Source of the DNA: Lomentospora prolificans
Lineage: Eukaryota > Ascomycota > Sordariomycetes > Microascales > Microascaceae
Length of the DNA: 64,000 nucleotides
Assembly (NCBI GenBank): GCA_029532625.1
Contig: JARFXM010000008.1
Location: 620,001 to 684,000, forward strand
Direction: 5' to 3'
Shown: positions 22,717 through 35,200 of the stretch, piece by piece
Layout: each line of letters opens with the position of its first letter
Numbering within the stretch: the first letter of the stretch is position 1
Translations under genes and position numbers: made by a program
Notes under the pieces: model-generated
Databases searched by the model: none
What the model was told of the DNA's origin: nothing
The model's input: only the letters and a program-made list of their open reading frames with translations

Positions 22717-25700
22717 TTAGTAAATGCGGTTGATCTCAGGGTTGACCATCGGCACGCCAGTACCACCAGTGCCGGGGAACTCAGCAGTCTGACGGAGGCC
22801 AGCGGCGTTGCCGTTTTCGTACTGGCTGGGGCCAAGACCCTGAGCGCCAGTGTTGCAGTTGGAGTTGGGGTCGATCTTCAGACCAGTACCGAAGTCACCG
22901 GCTTCCTTCTGGAGGTTGCCGTAGCCACCAGCGGCACCGTTGCCGTGGCCGTTGCCAAGTTGGCCGACACCGCCGGCGTTCAAGCCTTGGTTGCTGTTGC
23001 CAAACTTCTCCTTCTCGATGTTACCAACGTTACCCATGGGAGGGGCGCCAATGACCTTATCACCGCCGGTGGGGTATTCACCGTAGCTGCCGGCGCCGGG
23101 CTGCTGAGTTAGGTTACCAGCACCGGGCTGCTGGCCGTAAGTGCCGGGACCCTGCTGAGCGGCATAGAGACCGGCAGCGCCGGGCTGGGTGTAGGCGAGG
23201 TTGCCAGGCTGCTGCTGGGCCTGGGTTTTGTGGAGCCTCTCCTGCTCATCAAGCCTGCTCTGTTCGTAGATGCGCTTTTGCTCTTGCTTCTCATCAACCT
23301 GGGGAGCGCGGGGGATGTCGTTGCTCCTGCTGGCATGGCCGATGGAGAAGACGGGGCTCTCCCAATTCTGACCCTGGCGGGACATATCCTTGTACTTGGT
23401 GGCACGAGTGCTAGTAGCATCAGAAAGCTTGATGTCAGGGAAGATGCTGTCGTGCATGGTATAGGCGATGTTGAGCTTCTTGCCAGCACCCTTTTGCTCG
23501 GCCATGCGCTTGGCCTCGGCCTTCTTTTGCTTTCTGTACTTCTTGGCAGAGTTCATGTAGCGGGTGTATACGTTGGTCTTCTTGCCGCCCTCCTCAGCAC
23601 TGATGCGGGCGCGCTCGTCGGTGAGGGTGCTCTTGGCGTCCTTCTGGATCTCGTACATGACCTTATCCCACTTGTTGAACTGGTCCTTGATCTGCTTCTC
23701 GACGATCTTCTGGATGACCGGGCGCATGATCTTGAGTAGAACGGCCTGGAGAAGAGAGAAGACGAGCTTGTACTTAGACTTGACAAGTTTAACCTTAAGG
23801 TTCTGGATATCCACATCGACATTGTCAACCTTGAAGAACTTCTGACGGTCGTGCCTCTGGGCAGTGGAGACGCCGAGCTCAAAAGTCAAGCCAGTACCAC
23901 CGAGGAAGATGTTGGCAATGCCAGTATCCTTAACGGAGGGGAATCCGGTCTTGCGGTGGATGTAGTAGTTGACATCGCGGAGATCCATCTGAATACCGCC
24001 GACGCGGACATCGAAGACCTGGTGCTGTTCATTGGAGATCTTCTTGCGACCCATCTTGAAGTAGTGATTGCTCTTCATCTCAATAATATTGGGGAAGACG
24101 TTATCAGCCTCGACAATGAGATTTTCAATGACAGCGTCAATCTGGTGGTCTGAGTACTCAATACGAGGGATAGGGACATATTGGATGGACTCGACAGTAG
24201 CGGGGATGATGACCTCGGTCAAATCCTTGACAAGATGAGGCTTAAAGGCAGGCTTGCCGCTCTCGTCGGTACCGAGATGTTGGAAGAGACGTTGGACGGC
24301 AAGGCCAAACTCCTTGTTCTGAGGGTCTTTGTCAAACTGGTCCGAGAGGAACTTGGTCTCATTGATGATGCGATCAGTGTTGTGTCGGTACTTGTCACGG
24401 AGGAGGTAGCGACCGTGGTCATAGAGATGATCCCACTCCCGGTTGGAGGAGTCGTCGAGAATGTAGCCCTGCTCCAAGAGGCAGCGTCGGATGTAGCTAT
24501 CCATGCGCTTAAACCAGTTTCGGAGCTCGTCATCGTGGCGAGCGGCCTCGAAGAGGCTCTCAACAGAGTTCCACAAGGGGTCGCTGGAAGTGCCATTGGC
24601 AAATCGCTCAATGATCAGCTTCAAGTCGTCCTGAGCCTTTTGGAGGTGAGTTCGGGTCTGCTTGATGGTGCCAGAGCCTCCCTCGGCAGCGGTCCGTCCG
24701 TGACGGCCGTACTGCTCGGCAAGGTTGAGGAGCGTCTCAACAGCGCGGCTGTAGTCGGGATGCTGCTGGCACTCAATGATCATCTTCTTAAGGCGCCAGA
24801 TGGTCTGATCCCTGCGCTCCTGTGGCATCTTCTTGTTGTAGTATTCCCGGACACGGCGGCGATATTCCTCGTTGCGCTGTTTGATCTTCTCGCGGTCCTC
24901 CTCACTGACATTCTTGTTGAACTTGTCCTTGAGCTTGTTGCGACCGGTGGAAGCTCCAGCCTGAGCATCCACGTCGCCGGGCCTTTGGGAACCGACGGGG
25001 TTGGCGGCATTGGCGGCAGTGCTGGCGATATCCTTGGCGTCTTCCTTGGGCTTTCCACCATAGGCTCCTCGGACCCTTCCTCTTATGTTTTCCTTGGAGA
25101 AGTCGGGCTTCTCGTGCCAGGTGTTGTCTTCCGCGGGCATGTCAATCTGGCCGAGCTGGTCCTCGGAAGGTCGTACACGACCGGCAACATTGGATGCGGC
25201 ATCGCCAGCGATATCTCGGAAGAGCACGGTGAAGTCCTTGACTGTTTCATGCTGTTAGTATAGGTAGGAAGGATGATGTCGATTTTCAGGCGGGTGACTT
25301 ACGGAGCTTGCGGAACTGTCCATTGGTAATGAGAAGAGTTCCGAGAGTTCGCATGCCCTCAAGGGCCTGGTTACCGTGCTGCTGAGCGGTAGTCTTGTCT
25401 ACGGGTGCGCCAGGTGTCTGTATCGCCTTGGGGCTGAACTGCTCCGTCTCCCAGATGAAGTCCTGCAGGAGGTTGCCCTCGTTCTTGGAGAGGAAGAGGT
25501 ACTTGGCGAGCCTTACAACTTCTCGGGCGTCGGCAACAAGGGCTTGGCCTTCTGCTGAGAGCCTGCCGGAAGGGCTCTTGAGAGCCTTGGACTCAAGGAA
25601 GCTGTTGAGTGCGACATCGATTTGCTCGTTCTTGAGATAACCGTGTTAGTGTGCCATTGAGACATTTCTCCTTTCCGCTCCTTTTCTTTCCCCTCCCCGC

Positions 25701-25837
25701 CTGTGCTAACTTACAGAAGGGACCTTTCCGGCCTTAAAGGCACTGTAGATGCCATAGAGCTGAAGCTTGGACTCGATGTTCTGGTCCCGGAGCTTGACGT
25801 TGGTCGGTCTATTCACGCTTGCTCCTAGTGAAGCCAT
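22717..25837 (-). CDS. HAM1-like large protein with BPI/SMP-type lipid-binding region
   Basis: Three exons (25715-25837, 25303-25630, 22717-25241) give about 991 residues, starting MASLGASVNRPTNVKLRDQN. The N-terminal half is helical (INSYG-like FKAGKVPS, ALNSFLESKALKSPSGRLS, LFLSKNEGNLLQDFIWET), continuing through a charged region (NKKMPQERRDQTIWRLKKMI). The centre has alternating strands (FPNIIEMKSNHYFKMGRK, VFDVRVGGIQMDLRDVNYYIHRKTGFP, GTGLTFELGV), matching the tubular lipid-binding fold seen in fungal HAM1-type proteins. The last 200 residues are Q/G/N/P-rich and probably disordered. The family is widespread in filamentous fungi; its role (a lipid-transfer or membrane-contact function is often suggested by the fold) is not settled by this sequence. 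The family name is from memory. Confidence 0.78.
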
Positions 25838-28800
25838 GATGTCTAATATGGAATAGGATAAAGACTAAACAAAATTGCTCGCAAGCACAAGAGGACAGAA
25901 AAGAGGAAGAAAAGGAGGGGGAAATTATGAGTTGGGTTGAAGCTGTCGTCGAAGATGGTTTAGTGGAGAAGTGGTTTGATATTACGTGAAATGGTTTCTC
26001 CCGGGTATCAAGTAGTGGTAGGGAGGAGTTTCACCGAAACAAGTGGACGATTTGCGTGATGATTCGTTAAACGTCAGGTTTTGACTTGGAAATGGGAAGA
26101 AAGTAAAAGTCGGATCATGAAGGGCGAGGCGAGAGCGGGTGGTTTATACCCATTCATGATTTCGGTCTTGGGGGAAGCCGATGGGTACGACGTCACACGG
26201 TTGACATCAATTATCCCAGTTTGAGGTGTCTCTCCCGGGCACATATGGCAATCATCAAAAGAGGCGTGGATTAGCGGGAGACTGGGAAGATGCAGTGACA
26301 CCATAGCTTCGTCTACTCATTAGTGGGTAATGGCTACCTCGCAGGGGGGGTGGTTAAGGAAGGGAGCTGGCCAAGCACTGACGATAGCTGGCCTGAGCTA
26401 AGCTGGGTCGCAGTGCAGCTTGTACCGGACCAGCAGACCAGAGACAGAAAGAGACAGAGAGCCAGGCAGCTGGAAGGAGAGAGGAAGTGGTTGCTTTGAC
26501 TAGTTACGTCATGGAGATGTCGTTTTTACGGGCGACACGTTGGTACCATTGACTAATCTAGCAGCCGCAACAGCCAGCACACCTCCCAAGTGCCAGCTGG
26601 GAATGCTGGTCGCCAGGCCCATTTGTCATTCACCAGTAGGACAATTAGCCAGCGGCCGAGGACGACCACTCTCAGTACTGGGATCCGAGGGCGAAAGTCA
26701 GGAACACATGGTAGTACTTGGATCAATCAATGATGATGGTGCAACTAGACCAGTTAGCGAGCGAAACCCAGCCTTCTTGTTTGCCCAGCTACTCCTGGCT
26801 AGCGTCCAGGCGGGTACCAGTTACCCAGGCTTGGCTCGATCGCATTCCGATCGGTCAAGGAGGATTGAGGACTGATATTCGCAACATGTGGGCCTGCCTT
26901 CCCCGAAGCGGCCAGGTAGAACAGGGGAGTTGCGCAATCCTGAGAGCATGATTCTCGATGATCAGGTATCTCTCCCGGTTGATACAGCTCAATTGATGGC
27001 TCGTTTGGAGCAAATTGGCTGCGGGTCGTTTGAGATGCCCTAACGCCACAAGGGTTCCCTTGAACACTTCTCCTCTGCCTGCTCTAATTCATCATCATCA
27101 CCATCTTGCGATGTGGATTATGGTGCTATGAGACCTGTATTTGGTTTTTGGTGGATTGCAAGAAAGCATCCGACTGACCCACAGTGAAAGAGTCAGCCTG
27201 TTTGACTGGCACGAGATTCTTCGGATGCCAGCAGGGCTCTTGCTCCCATCGCGGAGCAGATGCGCTGCCATAGAGAACGGGAAGAGCATCGCCAGCTCTT
27301 CCCCCACATCGGTAACACATCAGTCAGGGCCTGGCAAGATAGGCGGGGCCAACTTCCATGAAGAGATCCATGTCTCGGAGGTGTGCTCTGCACCTAGGTA
27401 TCCACCAGGCCTGGCTGCGCAACAGCGTTTTTTTTTGATTCTTTTCTTTTCTTTTCTTTTCTTTCTCGACTGCTTTTCGTTTCGAATTCCCTCGAGCCCT
27501 CAAGATCGGGGGCTGGGCAACAGTATGGGAAAAGAGAGGGCATAGGAGCACCGCAGAAGTGACGAGTGGCGTTATGAAGACGAAAAGTGGACGATCAAGG
27601 TGAGCTTGACCGACCAATGATTAAGCATGCGGAGCAAGAGGAGCGGAGGCCCCGCTGAGTAGTTGGCAGACTGGCGTCAGACTCAGTGCTCCCACCCACT
27701 CCCGCAGGTTAAATCCACCCACAATGCGGTACAGGATCCCTTGCCGAAAATTATACAATCCATGGAATTGACCAATGTATAGTTCTGGGGGATATCATAA
27801 CAGGTCACAGTCATATCGAAGTGCGGGTTCCCAGAAGCCGATTTTGTGTGCTCAAAAGTTGTGCTCGGCGAAACAGTTTCTCATATGAATGGCCTCTCAG
27901 GGTCCGTTCAAGAACGCAATGTCCGGGGGCCGCTTGAAAAAGGAAATGAGAAGTTTTGCTTTTTTCTTCCTTTCTTTTACCTTGTCCTCCACAACCCGAT
28001 GGAGCCTTTCATTCATCTGTCCTCCCCCTTGGGCTTGGGGCCTAGAACCAAACCTTAACAGGGTGTCTCGGATGAAGCCATTCCAGTCGCACCTGGACTC
28101 GTCCGTCATCCACTCCCGCCGTGATTAACCTCCCCTCCGTCCCCTTCTAGACCTGTTTTACAAACCACATCATCTTCGTGCCCAAGATAAGGAGCCACAC
28201 AAGGCACCTATCAATCACACCACTTTCGAATTTTAGCTCTCTCATCCCCGTTTTAGAGATAGCGCTGGCTAGTTTAATGGAGAATTACACCAAAAGTAAC
28301 TTCAGACCGGCATTCTTTATTTCTGATGGCTGTCCGAGGGATGACGTAAACACCAAGGAATATCCTTTTTTTCGTCCTCTACACCAAAACCTCCCCCTCC
28401 AAGCTGAGCGTATCGTGGGTACTACCACCCGATTACGTCATAGCGGCTTTCTTTTCACAGCAACGAATGTACAGAGGCCTGCTGAACGTGATGTAATACC
28501 CACGGCTCTCGATGATGTAGATAACCACTTGTGGTGGGGGCATTTTAGGGGTCGCAACGACCGTGGACACGTGCCTGTCATTAATCTTGTTTCTTTCTCT
28601 TGTCATCTTAATAATTATAGATGCTAGAAATCAAGTAATTCGTATCGCCTTGGGGCGACGATCGGTTTCGTAATAGTATGGCCACGACCCTGCTTTTCAT
28701 GGGTGGAACGGCAATCGCTACTCGCAGGTTTATCTTTGGAAGGGGGGGGGGGGGGGGAAGGAGTAGGCGGTCTCTTGGAATGCGGGATGTAACTGCGAGC

Positions 28801-28927
28801 GAAGCACAGCGCGCGCGCGCAGTCCAACCAGGAGCAAACGTTTGCATGTCGGATCGCAATAAAACTTCTGCCAAGACGGCCGATAAGCGATCCCTCGCAA
28901 GCAGCTGCCGAAGGATCCCCCGCCCTC
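25838..28927. other. 3.1-kb gene-poor region: HAM1-like promoter and fluoride-exporter 3' side
   Basis: No frame looks like protein. GCCAGC/GCTGGC motifs are dense at 26360-26660. A T/C tract (27429-27466), a CT-rich block (27955-27990) and a 16-base G run (28742-28757) are present. The G run lies 3' of the fluoride exporter. Confidence 0.45.
28742..28757 (+). repeat. G16 homopolymer
   Basis: Sixteen G in a row, followed closely by a GC dinucleotide run (28808-28820). It lies about 170 bases past the stop of the fluoride exporter, so it reads as C16 in that gene's possible 3' UTR. Confidence 0.85.
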
Positions 28928-30388
28928 CTAGCAGACCCCTGGGGTGAACCCCTGTGACCACCGTAGACTTCCCATGATGGCAATCATGATGAGGACCGAA
29001 ACCACCACGCTCGCCGCGCCATATCTGTACGCGTGCGCCCTTCTAAGGGTCGCGAGCTCCAGAACCCAAGTAGAAACCGTCGTTAGGCAGCCGCAAAAGC
29101 CGTCCTCTATGCCCTGTAGCACCTGGCATCCCACGACGCCTCCGATGGAGCTGTGCGACAAGTCCCAACAGATGCCCAAGATAGCCGTGCCCAGGAGGTT
29201 TGCTAAAAAGGTTCCGAGGGGAAACGACGGGATCCTCTTATTGAAGAAGAGCGATAGGTAGAACCGCGCCATACAGCCCAGTGGAGAGAAGACTAGCGCG
29301 AATAACGCGTCCCCTCGCCACATGTCGGCTGGCGGAAATATGGAGAGGAAGATGGCGGCAAGCCAAATCGCGACCGCTACGGGCGCGGCTACCCTGTCGA
29401 GGAAATAGCGGACGAACCGGTAGGGCAGCGAGGGGGTGACCGAGTCGAGCGCTTCTGCGAGGTGCACGCCGATGAACAGGCCGCTTAACGAGAGCGAGAT
29501 GCTAGTGATAATGACAGAGAGGAACGCCATGAAAGAATACCCACCGTTTCTGCTCGCCGGGGAGGGCATGTCGGTGGGTTTTAGGTCGTTGGAGAGCGCT
29601 AGAAACGCGTCTCTGATGAAGGACGAAAACGAAGTGAAGGAGCCGCAGAAACCGGTTGCAAGGCCGACATATAGGGGTATCGTCTTTTTTATCTCTGTGT
29701 CCGATTTCCTAACAGGAGGTGGAGCCGAGGAGGAGGTCGACTTTTGGACATCTTCCGACTTATTTCGTCCCCCATAGCCAGGGAGATGGTCTTTCCCCTG
29801 CTGAAATAGCATCCTATCTTCGGTCAAAAATCCAAGAATGAAACTTCCCGCGGAATTCGCCCACACAACACTAAAAGCAACCGGCGCCCCAGGGTAGTGC
29901 GTAAGTGCCTGAAGGCCAAGCCTCGCCAAAGAACCCAGGACTGAGAATAGGATGAGATAACAGTGCGTGTAGAGCTGAGTGGCGATGTGGGACGCCTCCT
30001 CGCGCTTCGCCTTCTTCATCTCCTCTTCGGGGTGCGTTGCGGCCACCATCGAGACCTCGCGCCGTCTCGCCGCCAGTTCATCACTGGCCCGGGCGTTCTC
30101 GAGATCCGGGATCCCGAGAAAGTCGTGTAGCCGTTCCCTATGGGATGGGGATGGGGCTGCTAGCTCGTTAAGGTACGCGTAGCTCTCGGGGAGATCCTCT
30201 TCGTCGCCCTGCTCCGAGGAGTCGGTATCCTGCTCTGGCGCCGGAACAGTTCCACCAGGCGCGCCCCGGTCGTCCTCCGGGCCGATTCGCCGGCCCGTCT
30301 CGTTTGTCAAGGCGGCTGCATCGTTCTGCTGCGGTGACAGCTGGCTCAGCCCTGCAGGGATACCAGTGGCATTCAATGGCCGTGCCAT
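28928..30388 (-). CDS. fex1: Two-domain fluoride ion exporter (Fex/CrcB family)
   Basis: A single exon from the ATG at 30388 gives about 486 residues. The frame is open upstream only through non-ATG codons, so 30388 is the start. A disordered, acidic cytosolic N terminus of about 140 residues precedes two CrcB/Fluc repeats in tandem, as in eukaryotic Fex. Repeat 1 has GSLARLGLQAL, WANSAGSFILGF and GFCGSFTSFSSF, the Phe-box/Asn motifs of the fluoride pore. Repeat 2 has PLGCMARFYLSLFF, FLANLLGTAILG and GFCGCLTTVSTW, where the Phe pair is changed to V/W, giving the asymmetric pore expected of Fex. The protein exports fluoride across the plasma membrane. Its start is 815 bp from that of the uracil phosphoribosyltransferase on the other strand. 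Confidence 0.93.
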   Translation of the reverse strand: MARPLNATGIPAGLSQLSPQQNDAAALTNETGRRIGPEDDRGAPGGTVPAPEQDTDSSEQGDEEDLPESYAYLNELAAPSPSHRERLHDFLGIPDLENARASDELAARRREVSMVAATHPEEEMKKAKREEASHIATQLYTHCYLILFSVLGSLARLGLQALTHYPGAPVAFSVVWANSAGSFILGFLTEDRMLFQQGKDHLPGYGGRNKSEDVQKSTSSSAPPPVRKSDTEIKKTIPLYVGLATGFCGSFTSFSSFIRDAFLALSNDLKPTDMPSPASRNGGYSFMAFLSVIITSISLSLSGLFIGVHLAEALDSVTPSLPYRFVRYFLDRVAAPVAVAIWLAAIFLSIFPPADMWRGDALFALVFSPLGCMARFYLSLFFNKRIPSFPLGTFLANLLGTAILGICWDLSHSSIGGVVGCQVLQGIEDGFCGCLTTVSTWVLELATLRRAHAYRYGAASVVVSVLIMIAIMGSLRWSQGFTPGVC

Positions 30389-31203
30389 ACTGCCGTGAGA
30401 GCCAAACCACTCAGGATTTGCTTTTTCCGCGCGTATAGCTCCCACACAAAGCACCCAAACCGGCCACTGGAATTCAGCTCATGGCTCCCGTCAATAAGGT
30501 TGTGCGTAATTCAATGTATGTTTATCGTTGGCGGGTTCGCGATGGAAATAGAATTGGTCTCAAGATGTAGGATGATTAGCCAGCGTCGAGACTCTGCCGG
30601 CCCGGCCGGTGAATTGCCAGCCAAGAAAAAGTCCCCAAGCGCCAGGCTGCTGGCAACGCTGGCCATGACGGCGGCTTATCTTATCGCTCGGGCCCGCCCG
30701 AACCAACAGTGGCAGCGGGCCAGCTGGCGGTATTGAACCACCCCGCCGGCCAAAGGCGCCCCAAAAGGGAGCCCCGCTGGCGTTGCTGGTTGGCTTCTGG
30801 TTGTTCCGGGGGCTGGCCAGCTCAGGTGCCCCGCCAGCCCAGCTGGGCTTCAATGTTGCCCCTCAACACTCCAGCTCCAACCCACTCTCCCCAGCCGTAA
30901 CACGGGAAAATCAATTGGGCCCATCCCGGCCTCTGGGCCACCGGTCCACCGAGGACGCCAGCCAGCAGCGCTGCCAGCATACTCGCCTGCACCCGCAGCT
31001 TATTACGTTGCTTTGCTTCCTCCCTCTTCCTCCCCCTACACCGACACGATACTTGTTGAGGCCTGACGTGGGTGGTTATTGTTCCTTCCCTACTTCTTAA
31101 TCCCCGCGAGCTCTTTACAATTTCCCTCAAAATTTGTTGGCTCTTTCCCTTGCTCTAATCCTTGGGTTGCCTCTCGTCTAGAGATAGAGATACCACTCCC
31201 ACA
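30389..31203. promoter_or_regulatory. Divergent promoter region, fluoride exporter / UPRT
   Basis: An 815-bp spacer between divergent starts. The part at 30580-30990 is GC-rich and packed with CCAGC/GCTGG units (for example 30708-30733, 30817-30852, 30957-30981). The right end (31010-31150) is CT-rich, as is usual just upstream of fungal transcription starts. Joint regulation is not shown. Confidence 0.5.
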
Positions 31204-32121
31204 ATGACGACCGTCGCTGATCTCCCCTCCAACATTCGGGTCTCATCCCACCCTTGCCTCCAAGCCAAGCTCAGCCAGCTCCGGTCCTCCTCGGCCAGCC
31301 CCCGGGAAGTCAAGGCGCTGATCCACGAAATATCTACCATTCTCGGCTGTGAAGCCCTAGCCATAGCCCTCGTGTCCACGCCCGGCCCCAAAGTATGATC
31401 CCGATATGCGTTTTTCGAGCTACATGGCTGGAAAAGTTAGAAAGAAAAAAAAGAAAAAGGAATAAACCTAGAGATCTCCTCTCCGGATACTGATAAAACG
31501 GGCCCCTTTGCAGGACAAGACGCCGCTGGGCTTCGAGTACACCACCACCGACATCTTCCCAAAGACCATGAGTCTCGTGCCCATTCTCCGTTCAGGTCTC
31601 GCAATGGTTGACGGTGTGTTACATCTCTTTTCCTCCTAGAATGGGAGACAAATACCCCTCCATCTTCGCGGTTCCCCCGCCCCTAACGTTTCCGGTCCTT
31701 ATCTATAGCTATCCAAGGCATCCTGCCCCGCGCCGTCCCCATCCACCACCTCGGCCTCTTCCGCGAACCCACCACCCTCGAACCCGTAGAATACTACAAC
31801 AACCTCTCCAACCACATCGCAGACCCCGACGATCCCTCCCCCACGTCCGCTAGCAGCCTCGCCATAGTCCTCGACCCCATCATCGCCACAGGCGGCACCT
31901 GCGCCGCAGCCATCCAGACCCTCCGCGAGTGGGGTGCCCAGAGAGTCGTCGTCATCGCCGTGCTCGCCGCCGCCGACGGTATCAAGAAGGTTGCCGAGGA
32001 GTGGCCCGAGGGTACCGATGTTTGGGTCGCCGGCGTTGACGACGAGATTACTGTGAGCGGTATGCTGAAGCCTGGGTTGGGCGATGTTGGCGATAGGTTG
32101 TTCTTGACCGTTGGGAAATAA
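31204..32121 (+). CDS. Uracil phosphoribosyltransferase
   Basis: Three exons (31204-31392, 31514-31613, 31709-32121) give about 233 residues. The enzyme joins uracil and PRPP to form UMP in pyrimidine salvage (yeast Fur1 type), and acts in the cytosol. The sequence shows NIRVSSHPCLQAKLSQLR at the N terminus, LVPILRSGLAMVD (the RSG loop), LGLFREP, the PRPP-binding D152-PIIATGGT motif (DPMLATGG in most members), and the uracil-binding close PGLGDVGDRLF at the C terminus. Splice phases restore all of these without gaps. The acidic/Ser insert NHIADPDDPSPTSASS sits in the flexible loop. The gene is convergent with ligase IV, with 178 bp between stops. 5-fluorouracil activation also depends on this enzyme in fungi. 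Confidence 0.95.
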
Positions 32122-32299
32122 AGTATTTTTATTTTAGCATAATACTTGGTTTATTTTGACGGCCTTCACTTTATTTTTGCAAGATTTGGGCCACATTATT
32201 CAACACGCTTATAACGAAGACCGGAGAGCAACGGGGCCACCTGAGGCGTTATATAATGCATTTTAAATCACAAGATCCTCTTCACGTCCATATCGTACA

Positions 32300-35200
32300 T
32301 TACATGACAGTGTAGTCTTCTTCATCGAGTAATGTCCCCTCTCTCCAACTGTCCTCGATCCACTTGCTCGTTACAATCCTTGGGATCTTTGGTTTTGACG
32401 CAATCTCTTTACGCACATCTGCGATGCCCTCCTCTTTACCCCTTCCAACGGCAACGATGTGAGTGAGTTCCGGATCGCCCAGATATCCTACAATGCTTCC
32501 ATTCCCAAATCGTATATAATTTCCTAATCTGAAGCTCGCCAAGCCCGACTTAGCCTCAGCGGCGTCAGGATCGTGGAAATACAACACACATCTGTCAAAC
32601 ATCTGGCCTTTGAGCTCCCCGAGGCCGTGTCCGTGGTCCTCCAGCTGTCTCATGAAGAGGCGCTTGTCGAATGGGTTGCGGAGGCCTTCCAACTTCGGCA
32701 TATTCCGAAGAATGCTGGTCAGTTCGTCTATGTCTACGTTGCGCGCGTAGCTGTCTCCGAATTGATCCGCGTTATCGTCGGCGGCACGCAGGAGGGCGGG
32801 CGTCGCGTGGAAGAGGTGCTCATCTTCATAGGGGAGCAGATATCCTCCATTCGGCTGGGCTACGCAGTCCAGCACCCATTTAGGCCGTATAATGTCAACA
32901 TCCCCCTTCTTGATCAGACTAGCAACGCCCACCAACTTCTTGTCCGCCACCAGGATCATCCCCGTTTCGGGGGCCGGGCGCTGCATGATGGTTCCACCGT
33001 TTTCCTTGATGATGGCCTCGAGTTGTGTCTTTGTCTTCTTTATGGGTTTGGCGGCATCACTGAGAACGCAAAACTCCAGCCCATCAAAGACCTTAGTTTT
33101 GGGGCCCGAAAATTCAACAGGTGCAGAGTCTGTTCCTGCAATTACAAGGTCCCGCTTAGCCCTCTTCGTCGGGCGACGCTTCCGGCTCTCGACCTTCATG
33201 TCCTTGCTCTCCTGATCCGCCTTGACCCTCTCGCGCAGGGCTTCGAACTCATCTTCGTTGAGGGCAGAATCCCAACTCCTATCCAGTCTTATGCGGCGGA
33301 ACCGAGGAAACCGAAGCGTCTGGCCGGCGGCAAAGGACTTGGACTCCGTCACGCTCGCCGCTTTTACGGAGATGACGATGGAGTCCTTGGGCCGGATCCA
33401 TACATCGGGCTTTTCGAGCCTTTCTCCCCCTGCTAGGCTGATGTACTCGGTGGGTGGCTTGCTGGAATCCCACCTGATCCACTTACCCTCGGTATGATGG
33501 CGCACCTCGGCGTAATCCTCGACTTTGAAGCCACCACCAACTTTGAAAAAGCTCTTGCACTTCTCCGGGTTCGCACCAGTAGCAATTTCATTCTCGCCAA
33601 CACGAAGGCCACAGAGGAAACTAGACAAACCGCCGCCACGGCTTCCCGAGCCGTAGTATCCTCCGATGATGACGCAGTCGAGGGATTCGCCAAACTCATC
33701 CATGTAGTCGGGCTTGACCTTCATCCAGTCATCGTTACGGCTGTTTAACCTGTACATGGATCTGGGGTTCTTGAGTACGAGACCCTCCCCTCCCTCAGTA
33801 ATGACGTTGCGTAACTCCGTCTCGATAGAGTCGGGTGATACAGCTGCGACATGCGGGTGGAGCTCGAGACGGCGGGTCATGCCTGGTACAGCACTTTGGA
33901 GAGCGCGATAACGATCTCGGAGTGTATACTGCGCAAGTTGCGTGTCGTTAAGGTAAAGGATGTCGAAGACGAAGAATACTGGTCGTAAATCCTTCTTCAC
34001 GTCATCATCAATCATACCACTCTTTTCCTTGTTTGCTGCCGTTTTCAAGCTACCAAAAGCATCGGCTTTGTCTTCCTTCATGTTCCAAGCAACCATTTCG
34101 CCGTCAAGGATAAGGTTCCGAACCTTGGGAGAAAAAGCGCCCTTTAAAAATCGAGTAAGAGCCGATGGCTCCTCGTACCCGGATCCATAGAGATCCGTGT
34201 AGTCCTTTGCTTTTCGAGAGCAAAAGAAGAACTGTTTACCTCCAGGCTTGTCGGGGTTGTCAATCATGTGCAGCTGCATTCTTTCACCGTCGAGCTTCAC
34301 TTCGATCCAGTATTCTTGGTCGTCCTCAGTAACTCCTAAATGGTTCACCATCTTGGAAAATGTTGTAGACATCTGGAACTGAGCAAGCTGAGGCTGAAAG
34401 GGCTGGCCCAGCTTCAACCCTGTCTCCTCTTGCTGTAGCCGAATGCTGGGATCACGTAGCTGCCAGCAGACCTGGCGCAAACTCGACGAAACACTAAACA
34501 GCGCCTCGGCATCTGGGTGCCAGTTGTAGAAAATAGTGTTTTCCGAAGCACCAATCTTCATCTGCTTCAAGACGATGCGAATGAGCCAAAGCATCTCTTC
34601 AGCGTTCATCCTGAGGTAAAAGATCTGGAAGACGGCCAGGTTCTCTGTTTCACTAGACGAAGCAGCCAGTTTATCTAGCAGCTCATTGACATCGGCAATC
34701 GTCAGATCGCCCACCTCGGTCCTCATGGGCCGCTTCGAAATCACATCGTAGCATCGACCCGGGAAATCACCAGCCATCCGCGCCGCGTAACTCTGGCCTG
34801 GCAGCTTCCAATGGAGCAGGTTGTATCCGTCCTCGGAGTTGCGGTCAATCTTGAGCAACTTGACGAGGAGCTTGCCGATATTGCTCTCTTTCATACCGTA
34901 GACCGTCCGATCGCGGTCCTTGTCCGGAAGGATGAGACGCATGGCAGGGTAAAAGTCGTCACCTACTTCGTCGCGCCACCTCGTGACGAAGCGCTCGATG
35001 ATATGGCGCTTCTGCTCCTGGACGGAGAGGCCCCCACCCGAACGGGCTTTGGTGCGACCGGTCACCGGTCCGGCTGCATTCTTTCTTAGTTCAAGCAGCG
35101 GGTTGAACAGAGTCTTGAAAAGCTCCGAAAATAGGAGGGTTTTGTGAATATTCTTTGGGCGATCGGGAAACCTGCACATGGGGCGTGAGCAACAGCATCC

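Noticed and set aside
24181..25263. Plus-strand frame of 360 codons inside the HAM1-like gene
   Set aside because: Leu/Val/Gly-rich mirror of a conserved minus-strand protein; no start context or motif of its own.
28928..30454. Fluoride exporter starting at 30454
   Set aside because: The upstream codons are open but the apparent start there is GTG. The first ATG in frame is at 30388.
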